From positions 124,001 through 188,000 of the forward strand of contig JAHBVR010000002.1 in NCBI GenBank assembly GCA_019637395.1: DNA of 64,000 nt, in the 5' to 3' direction. Positions 1 through 8,481 of the stretch are shown here, in pieces. The notes under the pieces are model-generated. The model did not search any database. It worked only from the letters and a program-made list of their open reading frames with translations, and was not told where the DNA came from. The DNA is from Vulcanimicrobiota bacterium (lineage in GTDB: Bacteria > Vulcanimicrobiota > Xenobia > Xenobiales > JADMJV01). Made by a program: the position numbers and the translations under genes. The first letter of the stretch is position 1. Each line of letters begins with the position of its first letter.

Positions 1-1
1 C

Positions 2-1267
2 TTGCTGGAACATCTGAACGCAGCCGGGGCGCTGACCATGGTCACCACCCATCTTTCCGACCTCAAGATTTACGCCAGCAAGACGGCCGGGTTCGAGAAT
101 GCGGCCGTCGAGTTTGATGCGGCCACGCTGTCGCCGACTTATCGGGTTACGGTGGGCGTGCCGGGGCGGTCCAATGCCTTGTTGATCGCGGCCGGACTGG
201 GTCTGCCCGACCCCTTGGTGCGCCGGGCCCGCGAGATTTTGGGCAAAGAGCACGTGGGCGTGGAAGTTCTGCTTGACGACCTGGAGAACGAGCGCCAATC
301 GCTGCGCCAGCGGGAAGCCCGCCTGTCCCAGGGCCTGGCTCAGATGGAGCTGGATCGCCGGCTGCTGCAGGAGCAGTTGGACGATCTCAAGCGCGAACGC
401 CAAACCCGGCTGGATGAGGCGGCCACCCAGGCCGAAGACGTATTGCGCCAGGCGCGTGAGAAATCTCACGGTTTGCTGCGTGATTTCCGCCAGCGCATCG
501 CCGACCTGGGCCGGCAGAAAGAGCAAGCCCTGGCCGAAGCCCAGCGCTACCTGGCCGACCTGCGCGATCACGGGGAAGAAGCCGAGCCACCGCGTCCTTT
601 TGAAGAATTGAGCGAGGCCGAACTGGAACGTCTGACCCGCCCCGAACCGGAGGAAGACGAGGAAGAGATCCGCGAAGCCGTCAGCGAAGCTCCGCAAGCT
701 CCGGAAAGAACCGATGAGATCGACTCTCAGGCGCGAGTGGTGGCGCGCACTATGGAAGCCAGCCTGAACGAGATGGCCCACCAGCTTCACGAAATGCGCT
801 CCGAGCCCGCCCCGGCAGCTCCTCTGCCCGAGCTGGAGGTGGGCCAGCGCGTCTACTCGCGCCGCTACGGTCAGGAGGGCGAGGTTCTGCAGATTCGCGG
901 CCACAAAGCTGAGGTCAAGCTGGGCATGGTGCGCCTCAGTCTGGGCCTGGAGGACCTGGAGCCTCTGGCCGGCCCGGCTACCGGTGGGCAGATTCACCTG
1001 CCTGACGCGCCTCCGGGAGCGCTCTCTTCACGCGTGGATTTGCGCGGCCTGACGGTGGATGAGGCTCTTTTTGAGTTGGGCAAGGCGCTGGATCAGGCGG
1101 CTCTGGCCAGGAGCGAAAAAGTCGAAGTCATCCACGGCAAGGGGACCGGCGCGCTGCGCAAGGGGGTCAGCAAATTCCTCAACAACCATCCGCTGGTCCA
1201 GGAGCAGAATCTGGGCGAGGTTTATGAGGGAGGATGGGGTGTCACGGTGGTGAAGCTCAAGCGATGA
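2..1267 (+). CDS. mutS2: Endonuclease MutS2, C-terminal part (5' end outside window)
   Basis: The reading frame is open from the window edge, so the N-terminal part and most of the MutS ATPase domain are missing. The first 80 or so residues hold the end of the MutS domain V ATPase, including the THLSDLKIYA and VGVPGRSNAL blocks typical of MutS2. A charged coiled coil (about 80-190) and an acidic linker follow. A small KOW-like barrel lies near 275-320. The C-terminal Smr domain (about 343-421) carries DLRGLT and HGKGTG. MutS2 proteins act on branched DNA, suppress recombination or rescue collided ribosomes, and the Smr domain supplies the nuclease activity. The stop overlaps the next start in an ATGA arrangement. 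Confidence 0.95.
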   Translation: MLEHLNAAGALTMVTTHLSDLKIYASKTAGFENAAVEFDAATLSPTYRVTVGVPGRSNALLIAAGLGLPDPLVRRAREILGKEHVGVEVLLDDLENERQSLRQREARLSQGLAQMELDRRLLQEQLDDLKRERQTRLDEAATQAEDVLRQAREKSHGLLRDFRQRIADLGRQKEQALAEAQRYLADLRDHGEEAEPPRPFEELSEAELERLTRPEPEEDEEEIREAVSEAPQAPERTDEIDSQARVVARTMEASLNEMAHQLHEMRSEPAPAAPLPELEVGQRVYSRRYGQEGEVLQIRGHKAEVKLGMVRLSLGLEDLEPLAGPATGGQIHLPDAPPGALSSRVDLRGLTVDEALFELGKALDQAALARSEKVEVIHGKGTGALRKGVSKFLNNHPLVQEQNLGEVYEGGWGVTVVKLKR

Positions 1268-1575
1268 CAGGCACTCAGCCCGGCTACATCATCTCCGTCT
1301 TCCAATTGGCCGGCATGTGCACGGGCGCTTTTGACTCCAAAGAAGTAGCCGCCCGCCTGCAGACGCAACTACGCAATTTGGGCCTGGAGCTGACCTCCTG
1401 GGAACCCGTCAGCCAGTCCGGATGTTTTGCCGTGCTGGTCTGGGCTGAGGCCCGGGCGGGTGGCCGGGTGGATCTGCTGGAAGCGCGACGTCAACTCACC
1501 GCGCAGTTGGCTCCGCAGCAATTGCAAGTGCGCATCCAGCGCGAAGACGTCTTCCTGGCAATGCACCGGCTTTAA
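1264..1575 (+). CDS. Small hypothetical protein coupled to mutS2
   Basis: 103 residues. The ATG at 1264 overlaps the mutS2 stop (ATGA), which favours this start over an upstream in-frame ATG at 1234 and implies translational coupling. There is no signal peptide or membrane segment. The alternating strand/helix pattern (YIISVFQLAG, then GCFAVLVWAEA) and the length could fit an ACT-like ferredoxin fold, but I see no diagnostic motif and do not assign a function. It ends 8 bases before the PBP gene, so mutS2, this gene and the PBP are probably co-transcribed. Confidence 0.75.
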   Translation: MTGTQPGYIISVFQLAGMCTGAFDSKEVAARLQTQLRNLGLELTSWEPVSQSGCFAVLVWAEARAGGRVDLLEARRQLTAQLAPQQLQVRIQREDVFLAMHRL

Positions 1576-1583
1576 GGAGACAG

Positions 1584-3752
1584 ATGAAGTCCAAGGGTGC
1601 CCGCCAGCGGAAGCCCCCATCTCGGGGGAAACGTTGGTTCTTTACCTTTCTTAAGGTCATGGCGGCCAGCAGCCTGGTCTTCGTGCCTCTAGGCCTGGGG
1701 GCAGGCTACGCCGTGGTGACCCAGTTGACTAAAGACCTGCCCGACGTGGAAGGTCTGGCCAGCTACGAGGCTCCTCAGACCACGCGCATTTTCTCCAAGG
1801 ACGGTCAGGTGGTGGCCACCCTCTTCGTGGAGAATCGCACCACCGTTCCTCTGGACCGAATGTCGCCCTACCTGCCCAAAGCGCTGCTGGCCGTGGAAGA
1901 TTCGCGCTTCATGCAGCATCACGGCGTGGACTGGGTGGGCGTGGGGCGCGCCGCCCTGGCCAATGTGTTTTTCCGCGGCATCGACCAGGGTGCCAGTACG
2001 CTGACCATGCAGTTGGCGCGCAATCGCTTTCTCACCCAGGACCAGACCATTGCCCGCAAGATTCGCGAGATCGTGCTGGCTCAACGGATCGAGAAACGCT
2101 TTTCCAAAGAGAAGATCCTTGAGTATTACCTGAACAACGTTTATTTCGGCAGCGGCGCCTATGGGGTGGCTGCCGCCAGCAGCCTGTATTTCGGCAAACC
2201 GGCTCAGCAGTTGAGCATTGCCCAGTCGGCTCTGATTGCCGGGCTGGTCCAGGCGCCGTCCTCGCTCTCGCCGTTGGTGGACGCCCAGGCGGCGGTGAAG
2301 CGCATGAAAATCGTGCTGGCGCGTATGAAGCAAACGCACATCATCGATCAGAAGCAGTATGATCAGGCCGTACGCGAAGGCGAAGGCTTCAAGTTCAGCG
2401 GCGGACCGATGGTCAACTCCGGATCCGATCAGCTACTCAAGTATCCCTATTTTACCACCTACGTCATCGCGGAGTTGTCGGACCGTTACCCGGAAGATAT
2501 GCTCTATCGAGCCGGGCTGCAGGTGCGCACCACCTTGGACATCGAGCTGCAGCGGATGGCCGAGGATGAACTGGCTTACGCTTTGGACGAATTGGGCGCC
2601 AATCTGAACGCCGGGAACGCCGCCCTGGTTTTGATCGAGAACTCCACCGGTTACGTACGCGCCATGGTCGGCGGCCGGCGCTGGTCGCAGGAAAATCAGT
2701 TCAACCGGGCCTGGCAGGCGGTGCGCCAACCGGGCAGTAGCTTTAAACCTTTTGTTTATACGGCCGCCCTGCTCCAGGGCATGACCCCGGAGAGCGCGGT
2801 GGAGGACAATCCCGTCAACTACGGGGGCTGGTCGCCCAAAAACAGCGATGGCAAGTTCAAGGGCCGTATGCCCATGCGCCAGGCCCTGCAGGAATCGCGC
2901 AACGCGGTGGCCGCCTGGCTGATCAATAGGGTCGGCTCGGATCGTGTGGTGGAAGTGGCTCACGCGCTGGGCATCCACGAGCAGTTGACCTCCAATTTGA
3001 CCCTGGCCCTGGGCTCCTGCGAAGTAGCCCCAATCTCCATGGCCAGCGCTTACTCGACCCTGGCCAGCGGAGGGGTCTATCACCCGCCCCTGTCGGTGAC
3101 CCAGGTCGTCGACCACGGCGGGGAGATCCTCACCGACAATCGCAACCATCCGGGCAAACGAATGCTGCCCGCCGACATCGCTTCCCAGATGATCGAAATG
3201 ATGATGGGCGTCGTTCTTTACGGCACGGGCACGGCCGCTTACATCGACGGTGTGGACGTGGCCGGCAAAACCGGCACCACCGACGATTCGCGCGATGCCT
3301 GGTTTGTCGGCTTCACCCCCGAGTATACGCTGGCCGTCTGGGTCGGCAATGACGATCACTCGGCCATGTATGATGTTTTTGGAGGCGGTCTGCCGGCCAC
3401 CATCTGGCGGCGCGTCATGGGCCACGTGGTGGCCCGCGGCATTGCGCAGCCGCGCTTCGCCTTCGAAGCCAGCCAGGCGCAACGCGTCAAGATCTGCCGG
3501 GAGAGCGGCTTCTTAGCCACGGCCGGTTGCCCCAAGACCCGCGAGCTTCAAGTGTTCTCCGGACCGGTGCCTAAGACGGTTTGCTCCCTGCATGCCGCAC
3601 CGACTCCGACTCCCACTCCCACTCCCACGCCGGAAGTGGAGGAAACTCCGGCCGAAACGCCCCTTCCGGAGGAAACCCCGCTGGGGGAAACGCCCTTGCC
3701 GGTTCCCCCTGAGGAGCAACCTCTCGAACCGTTGATGACGCCCGTCCCATAA
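1584..3752 (+). CDS. Class A penicillin-binding protein (PBP1A type)
   Basis: Bifunctional peptidoglycan synthase of 722 residues that polymerises lipid II and cross-links stem peptides in the periplasm. It has a short basic cytoplasmic tail and one membrane anchor (about 19-45). The GT51 domain includes the catalytic Glu105 in AVEDSRF, QGASTLTMQLARN (135-147) and the EYYLNNVYFG block. The transpeptidase domain has SSFK with nucleophile Ser385, a SRN motif (SxN) and KTGTT at 562-566. The C-terminal tail after about residue 670 is low-complexity Pro/Thr/Glu and starts with PT repeats, as in other envelope proteins that cross the wall. AAGGAG lies 5-9 bases before the ATG. Confidence 0.95.
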   Translation: MKSKGARQRKPPSRGKRWFFTFLKVMAASSLVFVPLGLGAGYAVVTQLTKDLPDVEGLASYEAPQTTRIFSKDGQVVATLFVENRTTVPLDRMSPYLPKALLAVEDSRFMQHHGVDWVGVGRAALANVFFRGIDQGASTLTMQLARNRFLTQDQTIARKIREIVLAQRIEKRFSKEKILEYYLNNVYFGSGAYGVAAASSLYFGKPAQQLSIAQSALIAGLVQAPSSLSPLVDAQAAVKRMKIVLARMKQTHIIDQKQYDQAVREGEGFKFSGGPMVNSGSDQLLKYPYFTTYVIAELSDRYPEDMLYRAGLQVRTTLDIELQRMAEDELAYALDELGANLNAGNAALVLIENSTGYVRAMVGGRRWSQENQFNRAWQAVRQPGSSFKPFVYTAALLQGMTPESAVEDNPVNYGGWSPKNSDGKFKGRMPMRQALQESRNAVAAWLINRVGSDRVVEVAHALGIHEQLTSNLTLALGSCEVAPISMASAYSTLASGGVYHPPLSVTQVVDHGGEILTDNRNHPGKRMLPADIASQMIEMMMGVVLYGTGTAAYIDGVDVAGKTGTTDDSRDAWFVGFTPEYTLAVWVGNDDHSAMYDVFGGGLPATIWRRVMGHVVARGIAQPRFAFEASQAQRVKICRESGFLATAGCPKTRELQVFSGPVPKTVCSLHAAPTPTPTPTPTPEVEETPAETPLPEETPLGETPLPVPPEEQPLEPLMTPVP

Positions 3753-3827
3753 AGTAAAGGATTGCTCCTTTCGGCCGACGAAAAAAATTCTATAGCCTCC
3801 CCATGGGGGATTTTCGAGGAGTTGTTC

Positions 3828-4403
3828 GTGTTAACGCTGTCCCAACTCATGGAAGACTTGAGGGGGGCGCTTCATCCCGCTCCCTCATGCAAGAAGGCCG
3901 CCTGTGACAGGGCCGCCGAGATCCTGAAGCACTATTCGAGCCACGATATCTGCCTGCCCGAGCGCCTGCGCCAGACCAACCATCCCTGCTATGCTCGCCA
4001 TTTAATTCACAAACAGGATGAGGACGGATTTTGCGTGGTGGCCATGGTCTGGTCCCCCGGTCAGGGCACGCCGGTTCACGACCATGGCGGAACCTGGTGC
4101 GTGGAGGGATGCGTGGAGGGGCAGTTGGCCATCACCAGTTATCGCTTGCTGGACGGCAGTGATCCCGAGCACGTTCGTTTCGAAGAAGAAGATTACGTGG
4201 AAGTGGGCCGCGGCTCGGTAGGGTGCCTGATTCCGCCTTTTGAGCACCACAAGATTCACAACCCCTTCAGCACCACGGCCATTACCCTGCATGTATACGG
4301 CAGGGAACTGACCAACTGTACCCGCTTTGTGAAGAACGACGGGGAGTCGTTCCGGGTAGAGAAGGTTCCCCTGAGTTACACTTCCACGCCTGCCGTTTGC
4401 TAA
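3828..4403 (+). CDS. Cysteine dioxygenase-like cupin (type I CDO family)
   Basis: 191 residues. The GTG at 3828 has GAGGAG at a good distance, so I prefer it to the upstream in-frame TTG at 3762, which lacks a spaced ribosome site. The cupin motif GTPVHDHGGTW supplies His84 and His86, followed by a Glu and a later EHHKIHN segment that can give the third iron-binding His. This pattern matches the cysteine dioxygenase superfamily, in which Fe(II) enzymes oxidise cysteine or other thiols to sulfinates. Bacterial members also include 3-mercaptopropionate dioxygenases, so the substrate is not certain. A strong terminator follows directly. Confidence 0.8.
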   Translation: MLTLSQLMEDLRGALHPAPSCKKAACDRAAEILKHYSSHDICLPERLRQTNHPCYARHLIHKQDEDGFCVVAMVWSPGQGTPVHDHGGTWCVEGCVEGQLAITSYRLLDGSDPEHVRFEEEDYVEVGRGSVGCLIPPFEHHKIHNPFSTTAITLHVYGRELTNCTRFVKNDGESFRVEKVPLSYTSTPAVC

Positions 4404-4420
4404 GAGCCGTAGAGGGGAAG

Positions 4421-4453
4421 AAAGGCCCGGGCACAAGTTGCCGGGGCCTTTTT
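4421..4453 (+). terminator. Rho-independent terminator after the dioxygenase gene
   Basis: A GC-rich hairpin of about 13 base pairs with one mismatch (AAAGGCCCGGGCA paired with TTGCCGGGGCCTTT around a short CAAG loop) runs into a T tract. It lies 18 bases after the stop at 4403 and ends the mutS2-to-dioxygenase group. Confidence 0.85.
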
Positions 4454-4503
4454 CGTGCCTGAGAACGGTTTTATCTTCACTTGTTGGGAGTAATTTTGCT
4501 TTT

Positions 4504-4857
4504 ATGTTGAAGCTCTTTTGGGTCGCGCTGGTGGCTCTGGAACACGTCTATTTCCTCTATCTGGAGATGTTTCTGTGGACCAAGCCCAAGGGATTGAAAG
4601 TCTTCAAGCAGAGCTTGGAAAAGGCTCAGGCCAGTCAGGTATTGGCCGCCAATCAGGGCCTCTACAACGGTTTCCTGGCCGTCGGTCTGCTCTGGGGCCT
4701 GCTCCACCCGAACCCTCTCATCGGACGCCAGATTCAGCTATTCTTCCTGGGCTGTGTGGTGGTGGCCGGAGCTTTCGGAGGCGCCACGGTGGGAGTGCGC
4801 CTCTTCTTCGCGCAGGCTGTGCCCGCCCTGATCGCCCTCTACTGCTTCTTTTTTTAA
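4504..4857 (+). CDS. DUF1304 family small membrane protein
   Basis: 117 residues with four hydrophobic helices. The opening LKLFWVALVALEHVYFLYLEMFLW and the LAANQGLYNGFLAVGL block are typical of DUF1304 proteins, integral membrane proteins of unknown function. The ATG at 4504 begins exactly where family similarity begins. An upstream in-frame start at 4438 would run through the terminator and was not used. GGGAG lies about 13 bases upstream, longer than ideal. The mogA gene follows after 3 bases. Confidence 0.85.
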   Translation: MLKLFWVALVALEHVYFLYLEMFLWTKPKGLKVFKQSLEKAQASQVLAANQGLYNGFLAVGLLWGLLHPNPLIGRQIQLFFLGCVVVAGAFGGATVGVRLFFAQAVPALIALYCFFF

Positions 4858-4860
4858 CCC

Positions 4861-5391
4861 GTGAGCGTTCACATCGGCATCGTGACCGTCTCGGACCGAG
4901 CCTCGCAAGGAACTTACGAGGATCGGTCCGGTCCGGCCATTCGCGAGTGGTTGAAATTAGCCCTGAGCGTCCCCTGGCAAGAGCACTACCGCTTGATCCC
5001 CGATGAGCCGGCCCGCATTGAAGCAACTCTGCGGGAGTTAAGTGATGAAACCGGCTGTTGCCTGGTCGTCACCACGGGCGGCACCGGTCCTGCCCGGCGA
5101 GATGTCACTCCCGAGGCAACCGAGGCCGTTTGCGCCAAGATGCTGCCTGGTTTCGGCGAACTCATGCGTCAGGTGTCGCTTCACTCCGTTCCCACCGCCA
5201 TTCTGTCTCGTCAGACGGCCGGAATTCGCGAACGTACCCTGATCCTCAACCTGCCAGGTAAGCCGGCCGCTATCGCTGAGTGCCTGAGCGCGGTCTTTCC
5301 GGCTGTGCCCTATTGTATCGATTTGATCGAGGGTCCCCGTTTGGAAACGGATCCCGATTTCGTGAAGGCCTTCCGGCCGAAGGCAGGCTAA
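4861..5391 (+). CDS. mogA: Molybdopterin adenylyltransferase MogA/MoaB family
   Basis: 176 residues, normal for the family. These enzymes adenylylate molybdopterin before molybdate insertion in molybdenum cofactor synthesis. The N terminus (IGIVTVSDRASQGTYEDRSG) and the loop TTGGTGPARRDVTPEAT are diagnostic and carry the MPT/ATP-binding residues. NLPGKPAAI is also conserved. The start is GTG with no clear Shine-Dalgarno site. The gene sits 3 bases behind the DUF1304 gene and may be translated by coupling. No other cofactor genes lie nearby. Its 3' end faces the convergent gene at 5411. Confidence 0.9.
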   Translation: MSVHIGIVTVSDRASQGTYEDRSGPAIREWLKLALSVPWQEHYRLIPDEPARIEATLRELSDETGCCLVVTTGGTGPARRDVTPEATEAVCAKMLPGFGELMRQVSLHSVPTAILSRQTAGIRERTLILNLPGKPAAIAECLSAVFPAVPYCIDLIEGPRLETDPDFVKAFRPKAG

Positions 5392-5410
5392 GTCTCTGGT
5401 CGGTACTGGG

Positions 5411-6157
5411 CTATGGTTGTCCTCGCCGTCCCGTGAGACTCTCGTTGACCGCGTTGACCCCGGTGTCCTGATAGAGCCGATTGCGGATGGCCGTGTCGGA
5501 ATTCTCGCCGAAGGGGATGTGTTCGACGCGAAGGTAGGATGAATCGGAATCGATCGAATCGGGCAGGGGAGTCTCCCAGGTATGCCAGCCGTCCCCGCAT
5601 TCGAACAGCTTGCCGTTCAAAGTCTTTTGCAGCTTGTAAGTAGGACGCCGGCCGCTGTCCTTGCTGGAAATGGGAATGACCCCCTTAACCGTGGTCTTGT
5701 TGACGGTATAGATGCCGGCGTAGTCCACCAGCACTAACCTGGACCGGCCCTTGACGTTGTAGATCCAATCGCCGCCCGAGGAGTTCAGGGTCACCGTCTC
5801 CACCGGAGCGCCGTTCTTGGTTTTTGCCTCCAACCGCCACACGGATTGGCGCCAGAATCCCTGAGTTTCCAGCGCCAGTTCCGCGTGCCCACCTCGGGGG
5901 ACTTCTTGCTGTTGCTTTCCTACCTGCACTACGATAGTTTTGGAATTGGTATCGTTGACGATATGGAGACGAGGCCCACCGTAAAATAAACTGGAAACGA
6001 AACCGATCAACAACAGCACATAGAGGCCGCCACAACCGAGGGTCGTGGTGCATCCCGCGGGCGGATCGTTGGGGTCCGCATGCCGCATCAGTTTGGCCGG
6101 GATGACCAGCCCGAGGGCTATGAGAGTGAGGCACAAAAGCAATTTCAACATGGACAT
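5411..6157 (-). CDS. Hypothetical membrane-anchored protein
   Basis: 248 residues, not recognised. Two hydrophobic segments near the N terminus (about 4-20 and 46-62) are separated by a short Cys-containing loop with CTTTLGCGG. The rest, about 180 residues, is predicted to be outside the membrane and is rich in beta-type sequence (RLHIVNDTNSKTIVVQVG, then WIYNVKGRSRLVLVDY). It could be a small envelope sensor or assembly factor. It follows the gene at 6179-6991 after 21 bases on the same strand, suggesting an operon. A second in-frame ATG lies two codons in, and no good ribosome site separates the two. Confidence 0.6.
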   Translation of the reverse strand: MSMLKLLLCLTLIALGLVIPAKLMRHADPNDPPAGCTTTLGCGGLYVLLLIGFVSSLFYGGPRLHIVNDTNSKTIVVQVGKQQQEVPRGGHAELALETQGFWRQSVWRLEAKTKNGAPVETVTLNSSGGDWIYNVKGRSRLVLVDYAGIYTVNKTTVKGVIPISSKDSGRRPTYKLQKTLNGKLFECGDGWHTWETPLPDSIDSDSSYLRVEHIPFGENSDTAIRNRLYQDTGVNAVNESLTGRRGQP

Positions 6158-6178
6158 TGCCGGAGCAGATTTCGACGC

Positions 6179-6991
6179 TCAACTCGGATCTCCGGCCTGT
6201 TTGGGCCGTCGGCGTAGCGTCCTTCCCCCGGAGCGGTGGGCGGACTTCTTGCGCGCAAACCTGGGCAGATGCTCCAGCAACCAGATCAGGTCGCCCAGGG
6301 ATTGTGCCGTCAGGCCCTCCGGTTGGCGCGTCAGAATCCAGGGATACTCGTTAGCAAAAAAATCGATTCGAGTCGCCTCCAACAGTTCCAGGTCAACGGC
6401 CGCCACAAAGGCGGGAGTTCCGTAACTCATGCCCAGGCAGAAATTCCCCTCAAGGTCCTTGAGGCCAAAGCCGGGCTCCCCCTGTGGGTCAAAAAATACC
6501 TCGTAAGCATTGCCCTGATCGTTCTGGAAACGGATGGCTTGCAGGCGGCCAGACCGCAAACTGTCTCCGCCCAGATAGTCCCAGGCGTTACGATAGAATT
6601 GTAATGCCAGCTCCGCTCCGAAGAGCTCAAGCAGACAGTAGTCATCGGTCGTGCGCTGCTCACGAGTTTTCTCTTCGATTTCCTGGAAGAAGCGATGCAA
6701 ATGGGGAGGCCGGGCCTCGAATTTGACCAGGTAGTTCGGCAGCAGCAGGCGGAAGACGGGAGACCAGGCCAGTTTGTCCAGCCACAGCTCGCCTCTCTCT
6801 TTGGGCAGGAGTTCGGCCACCCAGGCGGCCAGGTCCATCACATGTACGGGCTCGTCCGTCATGTTGGCGATCACTTTCTCCCCGGTCGATTCGTTCATGA
6901 CGACCTGGAGGTGGGGCCGGCCGGGCATTCCCTTCTCGTTGTTGCCCGCGAATGGGGACCAGCGTTGAGTCAAACTATAGATATTCGACAT
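6179..6991 (-). CDS. Hypothetical cytosolic protein, 270 residues
   Basis: Not recognised. I start it at MSNIYSLTQRW because GAGGA sits 9 bases upstream. A longer frame back to 7066 would add 25 residues across an inverted repeat. No signal peptide or membrane helix is visible. The centre is mixed helix/strand (LLELFGAELALQFYRNAWDY, then AYEVFFDPQGEPGFGLKDL), and the C terminus is basic (RKKSAHRSGGRTLRRR), possibly for nucleic acid or surface contact. It is probably the first gene of an operon with 5411-6157. An RNA hairpin overlapping its ribosome site is listed separately. Confidence 0.6.
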   Translation of the reverse strand: MSNIYSLTQRWSPFAGNNEKGMPGRPHLQVVMNESTGEKVIANMTDEPVHVMDLAAWVAELLPKERGELWLDKLAWSPVFRLLLPNYLVKFEARPPHLHRFFQEIEEKTREQRTTDDYCLLELFGAELALQFYRNAWDYLGGDSLRSGRLQAIRFQNDQGNAYEVFFDPQGEPGFGLKDLEGNFCLGMSYGTPAFVAAVDLELLEATRIDFFANEYPWILTRQPEGLTAQSLGDLIWLLEHLPRFARKKSAHRSGGRTLRRRPKQAGDPS

Positions 6992-6997
6992 GGTTGT

Positions 6998-7025
6998 GGG
7001 TCCTCTCTGTGTGGTGTGAGGACCC
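6998..7025 (-). promoter_or_regulatory. Inverted repeat overlapping a ribosome-binding site
   Basis: GGGTCCTC and GAGGACCC form an exact 8-bp stem around a 12-base loop, 6 bases before the ATG at 6991. In the minus-strand transcript, the 3' arm contains the GAGGA Shine-Dalgarno core of that gene, so folding would hide it. This may be a translational switch or a protein operator. Confidence 0.5.
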
Positions 7026-7138
7026 GAGCCTAAGCGAACCTGGCGCTCCGGTGTTGAACTGGCCATGTCCGTTCTATGTCATTTGTTATTGGTCAGCCCC
7101 GGCGTTCGAGGCTTCGCTCCGAAGAAATAAGTGGGCGG

Positions 7139-7852
7139 CTAGCCTAGAGCCGCCAGAGCCTGGCGGAGCTGCTGCTCCACGCTGCTGAGTCCGTTTTCCG
7201 AGCGCTGCTCGTAGCTGTTGGCGGTGCGCAGATTGCCACTGCAGTCGCGGGTCTGCCATTGAGCCTGGTCGACCTCGCGGCTGGCCTGGCGGGCATCGCT
7301 GCTGACGTTCTGGCCAGGACGGTCGTAACTGACGTTGCGGGCGCTCATTTCGGCCCAGCGCAGGTTGTTCAGGCTTTGCCGGGTTTTGTTATCAGCCCAA
7401 TGGCCCTCGTTGTCGGCCCGGTTGTGGTCTTGGGCGGCGCCGTCCAGACTGGTGCTGGCCTGACGCAGGCTGGCCTGGCTGGAGGGATAGGCGTTACTAT
7501 CGTTGATAATGGCGGCCAGATCGCTTTTCGCTTTGGCGAAATCGCCGCTGGCTCCGCGCGAGTCGCCGTCGATTCCTATGAATTCGCGCTGGTTGCGTTC
7601 CAGGTCGCGTTGGGAGGAATTGATGTACTGCACGGCCTGGCGCCCGTCGAAGGACGAGTCGATCTGGGCCGTGTCCGATTCCGCTCGGCGCAAAGGCCAC
7701 AAAGCGTTCTGCAGTTCGCGCTCGGTGTCCTGAGAAAGATAGGCACAATCCTGGTAGTCACGCTCCAGGCCTTGAACTTTGCCTTTCAAATGACCGACGT
7801 CGGCCAGCAACTGTTCAATGCGCGGCCGGGGGGAATTCGTGATTGTAATCAT
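7139..7852 (-). CDS. Hypothetical helical protein rich in Gln, Asn and Ser
   Basis: 237 residues, starting at MITITNSPRPRIEQLL, where GAGGAG lies 8 bases upstream. The frame stays open far upstream through a repeat array, but that extension is not supported. The composition is strongly hydrophilic and helical (LRRAESDTAQIDSSF, DLERNQREFIGIDG, SSVEQQLRQALAALG), with no hydrophobic core segment. It is probably an elongated coiled coil or a bundle made of repeated helices. I recognise no domain. It stands alone behind the array at 7981-8455, which therefore occupies its promoter region. Confidence 0.6.
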   Translation of the reverse strand: MITITNSPRPRIEQLLADVGHLKGKVQGLERDYQDCAYLSQDTERELQNALWPLRRAESDTAQIDSSFDGRQAVQYINSSQRDLERNQREFIGIDGDSRGASGDFAKAKSDLAAIINDSNAYPSSQASLRQASTSLDGAAQDHNRADNEGHWADNKTRQSLNNLRWAEMSARNVSYDRPGQNVSSDARQASREVDQAQWQTRDCSGNLRTANSYEQRSENGLSSVEQQLRQALAALG

Positions 7853-7980
7853 CTTTTCGCTCCTCTGACTGCTTGAGCATAGCCCGGCCAGGCCCGGCGA
7901 TCCGCTCGCCGGAGTAAACTTTTCAACGACTGCCCGGCATACTTTGCCGGTTCCCGGGTTTGCGTTGAGGGCCGAGCCGG

Positions 7981-8455
7981 GGTTAGCAACGCTTGCCAAA
8001 TTTCCGGCAACGGCCGCCGCCTCGCGCCGGGGTTGCCACTTTCCTGGCAACTCTTGCCAAATTTCCGGCAACAGCCACCGTCTCGCGCCGGGGTTGCCAC
8101 TTCCTTGGCAACGCTTGCCACATTTCCGGCAACAGCCACCGTCTCGCGCCGGGGTTGCCACTTCCTTGGCAACGCTTGCCAAATTTCCGACAACGGCCGC
8201 CGCCCGGCGCCGGGGCTTGCCACTTTCCTGGCAATTCTTGCCAAATTTCCGACAACGGCCGCCGCCTGAGGCCGGGGTTGCCACTTTCTTGGCAACTCTT
8301 GCCAAATTTCCGGCAACGGCCGCCACCCGGCGCCGGGGGTTGCCACTTTTCTGGCAACTCTTGCCAAATTTCCGACAACGGCCGCCGCCTGAGGCCGGGG
8401 TTGCCACTTTCTTGGCAACGCTTGCCAAGTTTCCGGCAACTGTCGCCCGGGCCGG
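7981..8455. repeat. Tandem array of about eight 61-bp units with TTGCC/GGCAA dyads (array 1)
   Basis: This fills most of the 629-base gap 7853-8481. Units start near 7981 (shortened), 8031, 8092, 8153, 8214, 8276, 8338 and 8399. Each has TTGCC, GGCAA, TTGCC, GGCAA at offsets 3, 16, 24 and 37: two TTGCC-N8-GGCAA dyads 21 bp apart, then a GC-rich tail in three versions (CTCGCGCCGG, CCGGCGCCGG, CTGAGGCCGG). The outer ends share a CCGGCA-ACTTTGCCGG-CCCGGG type sequence (7933-7957 and 8452-8475). There are no unique spacers, so it is not CRISPR. All frames on both strands are mostly open because the period is not a multiple of three. Confidence 0.9.
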
Positions 8456-8481
8456 CACTTTGCCGGCCTCCCGGGGATCGG

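Noticed and set aside
2433-3482. Long antisense frame opposite the PBP gene
   Set aside because: A shadow of high-GC codon usage; the plus strand has catalytic motifs and a ribosome site.
7853-8458. N-terminal extension of the 7139-7852 gene through array 1
   Set aside because: The frame is open only because the 61-bp period lacks stops in all frames. GAGGAG before 7852 marks the true start.
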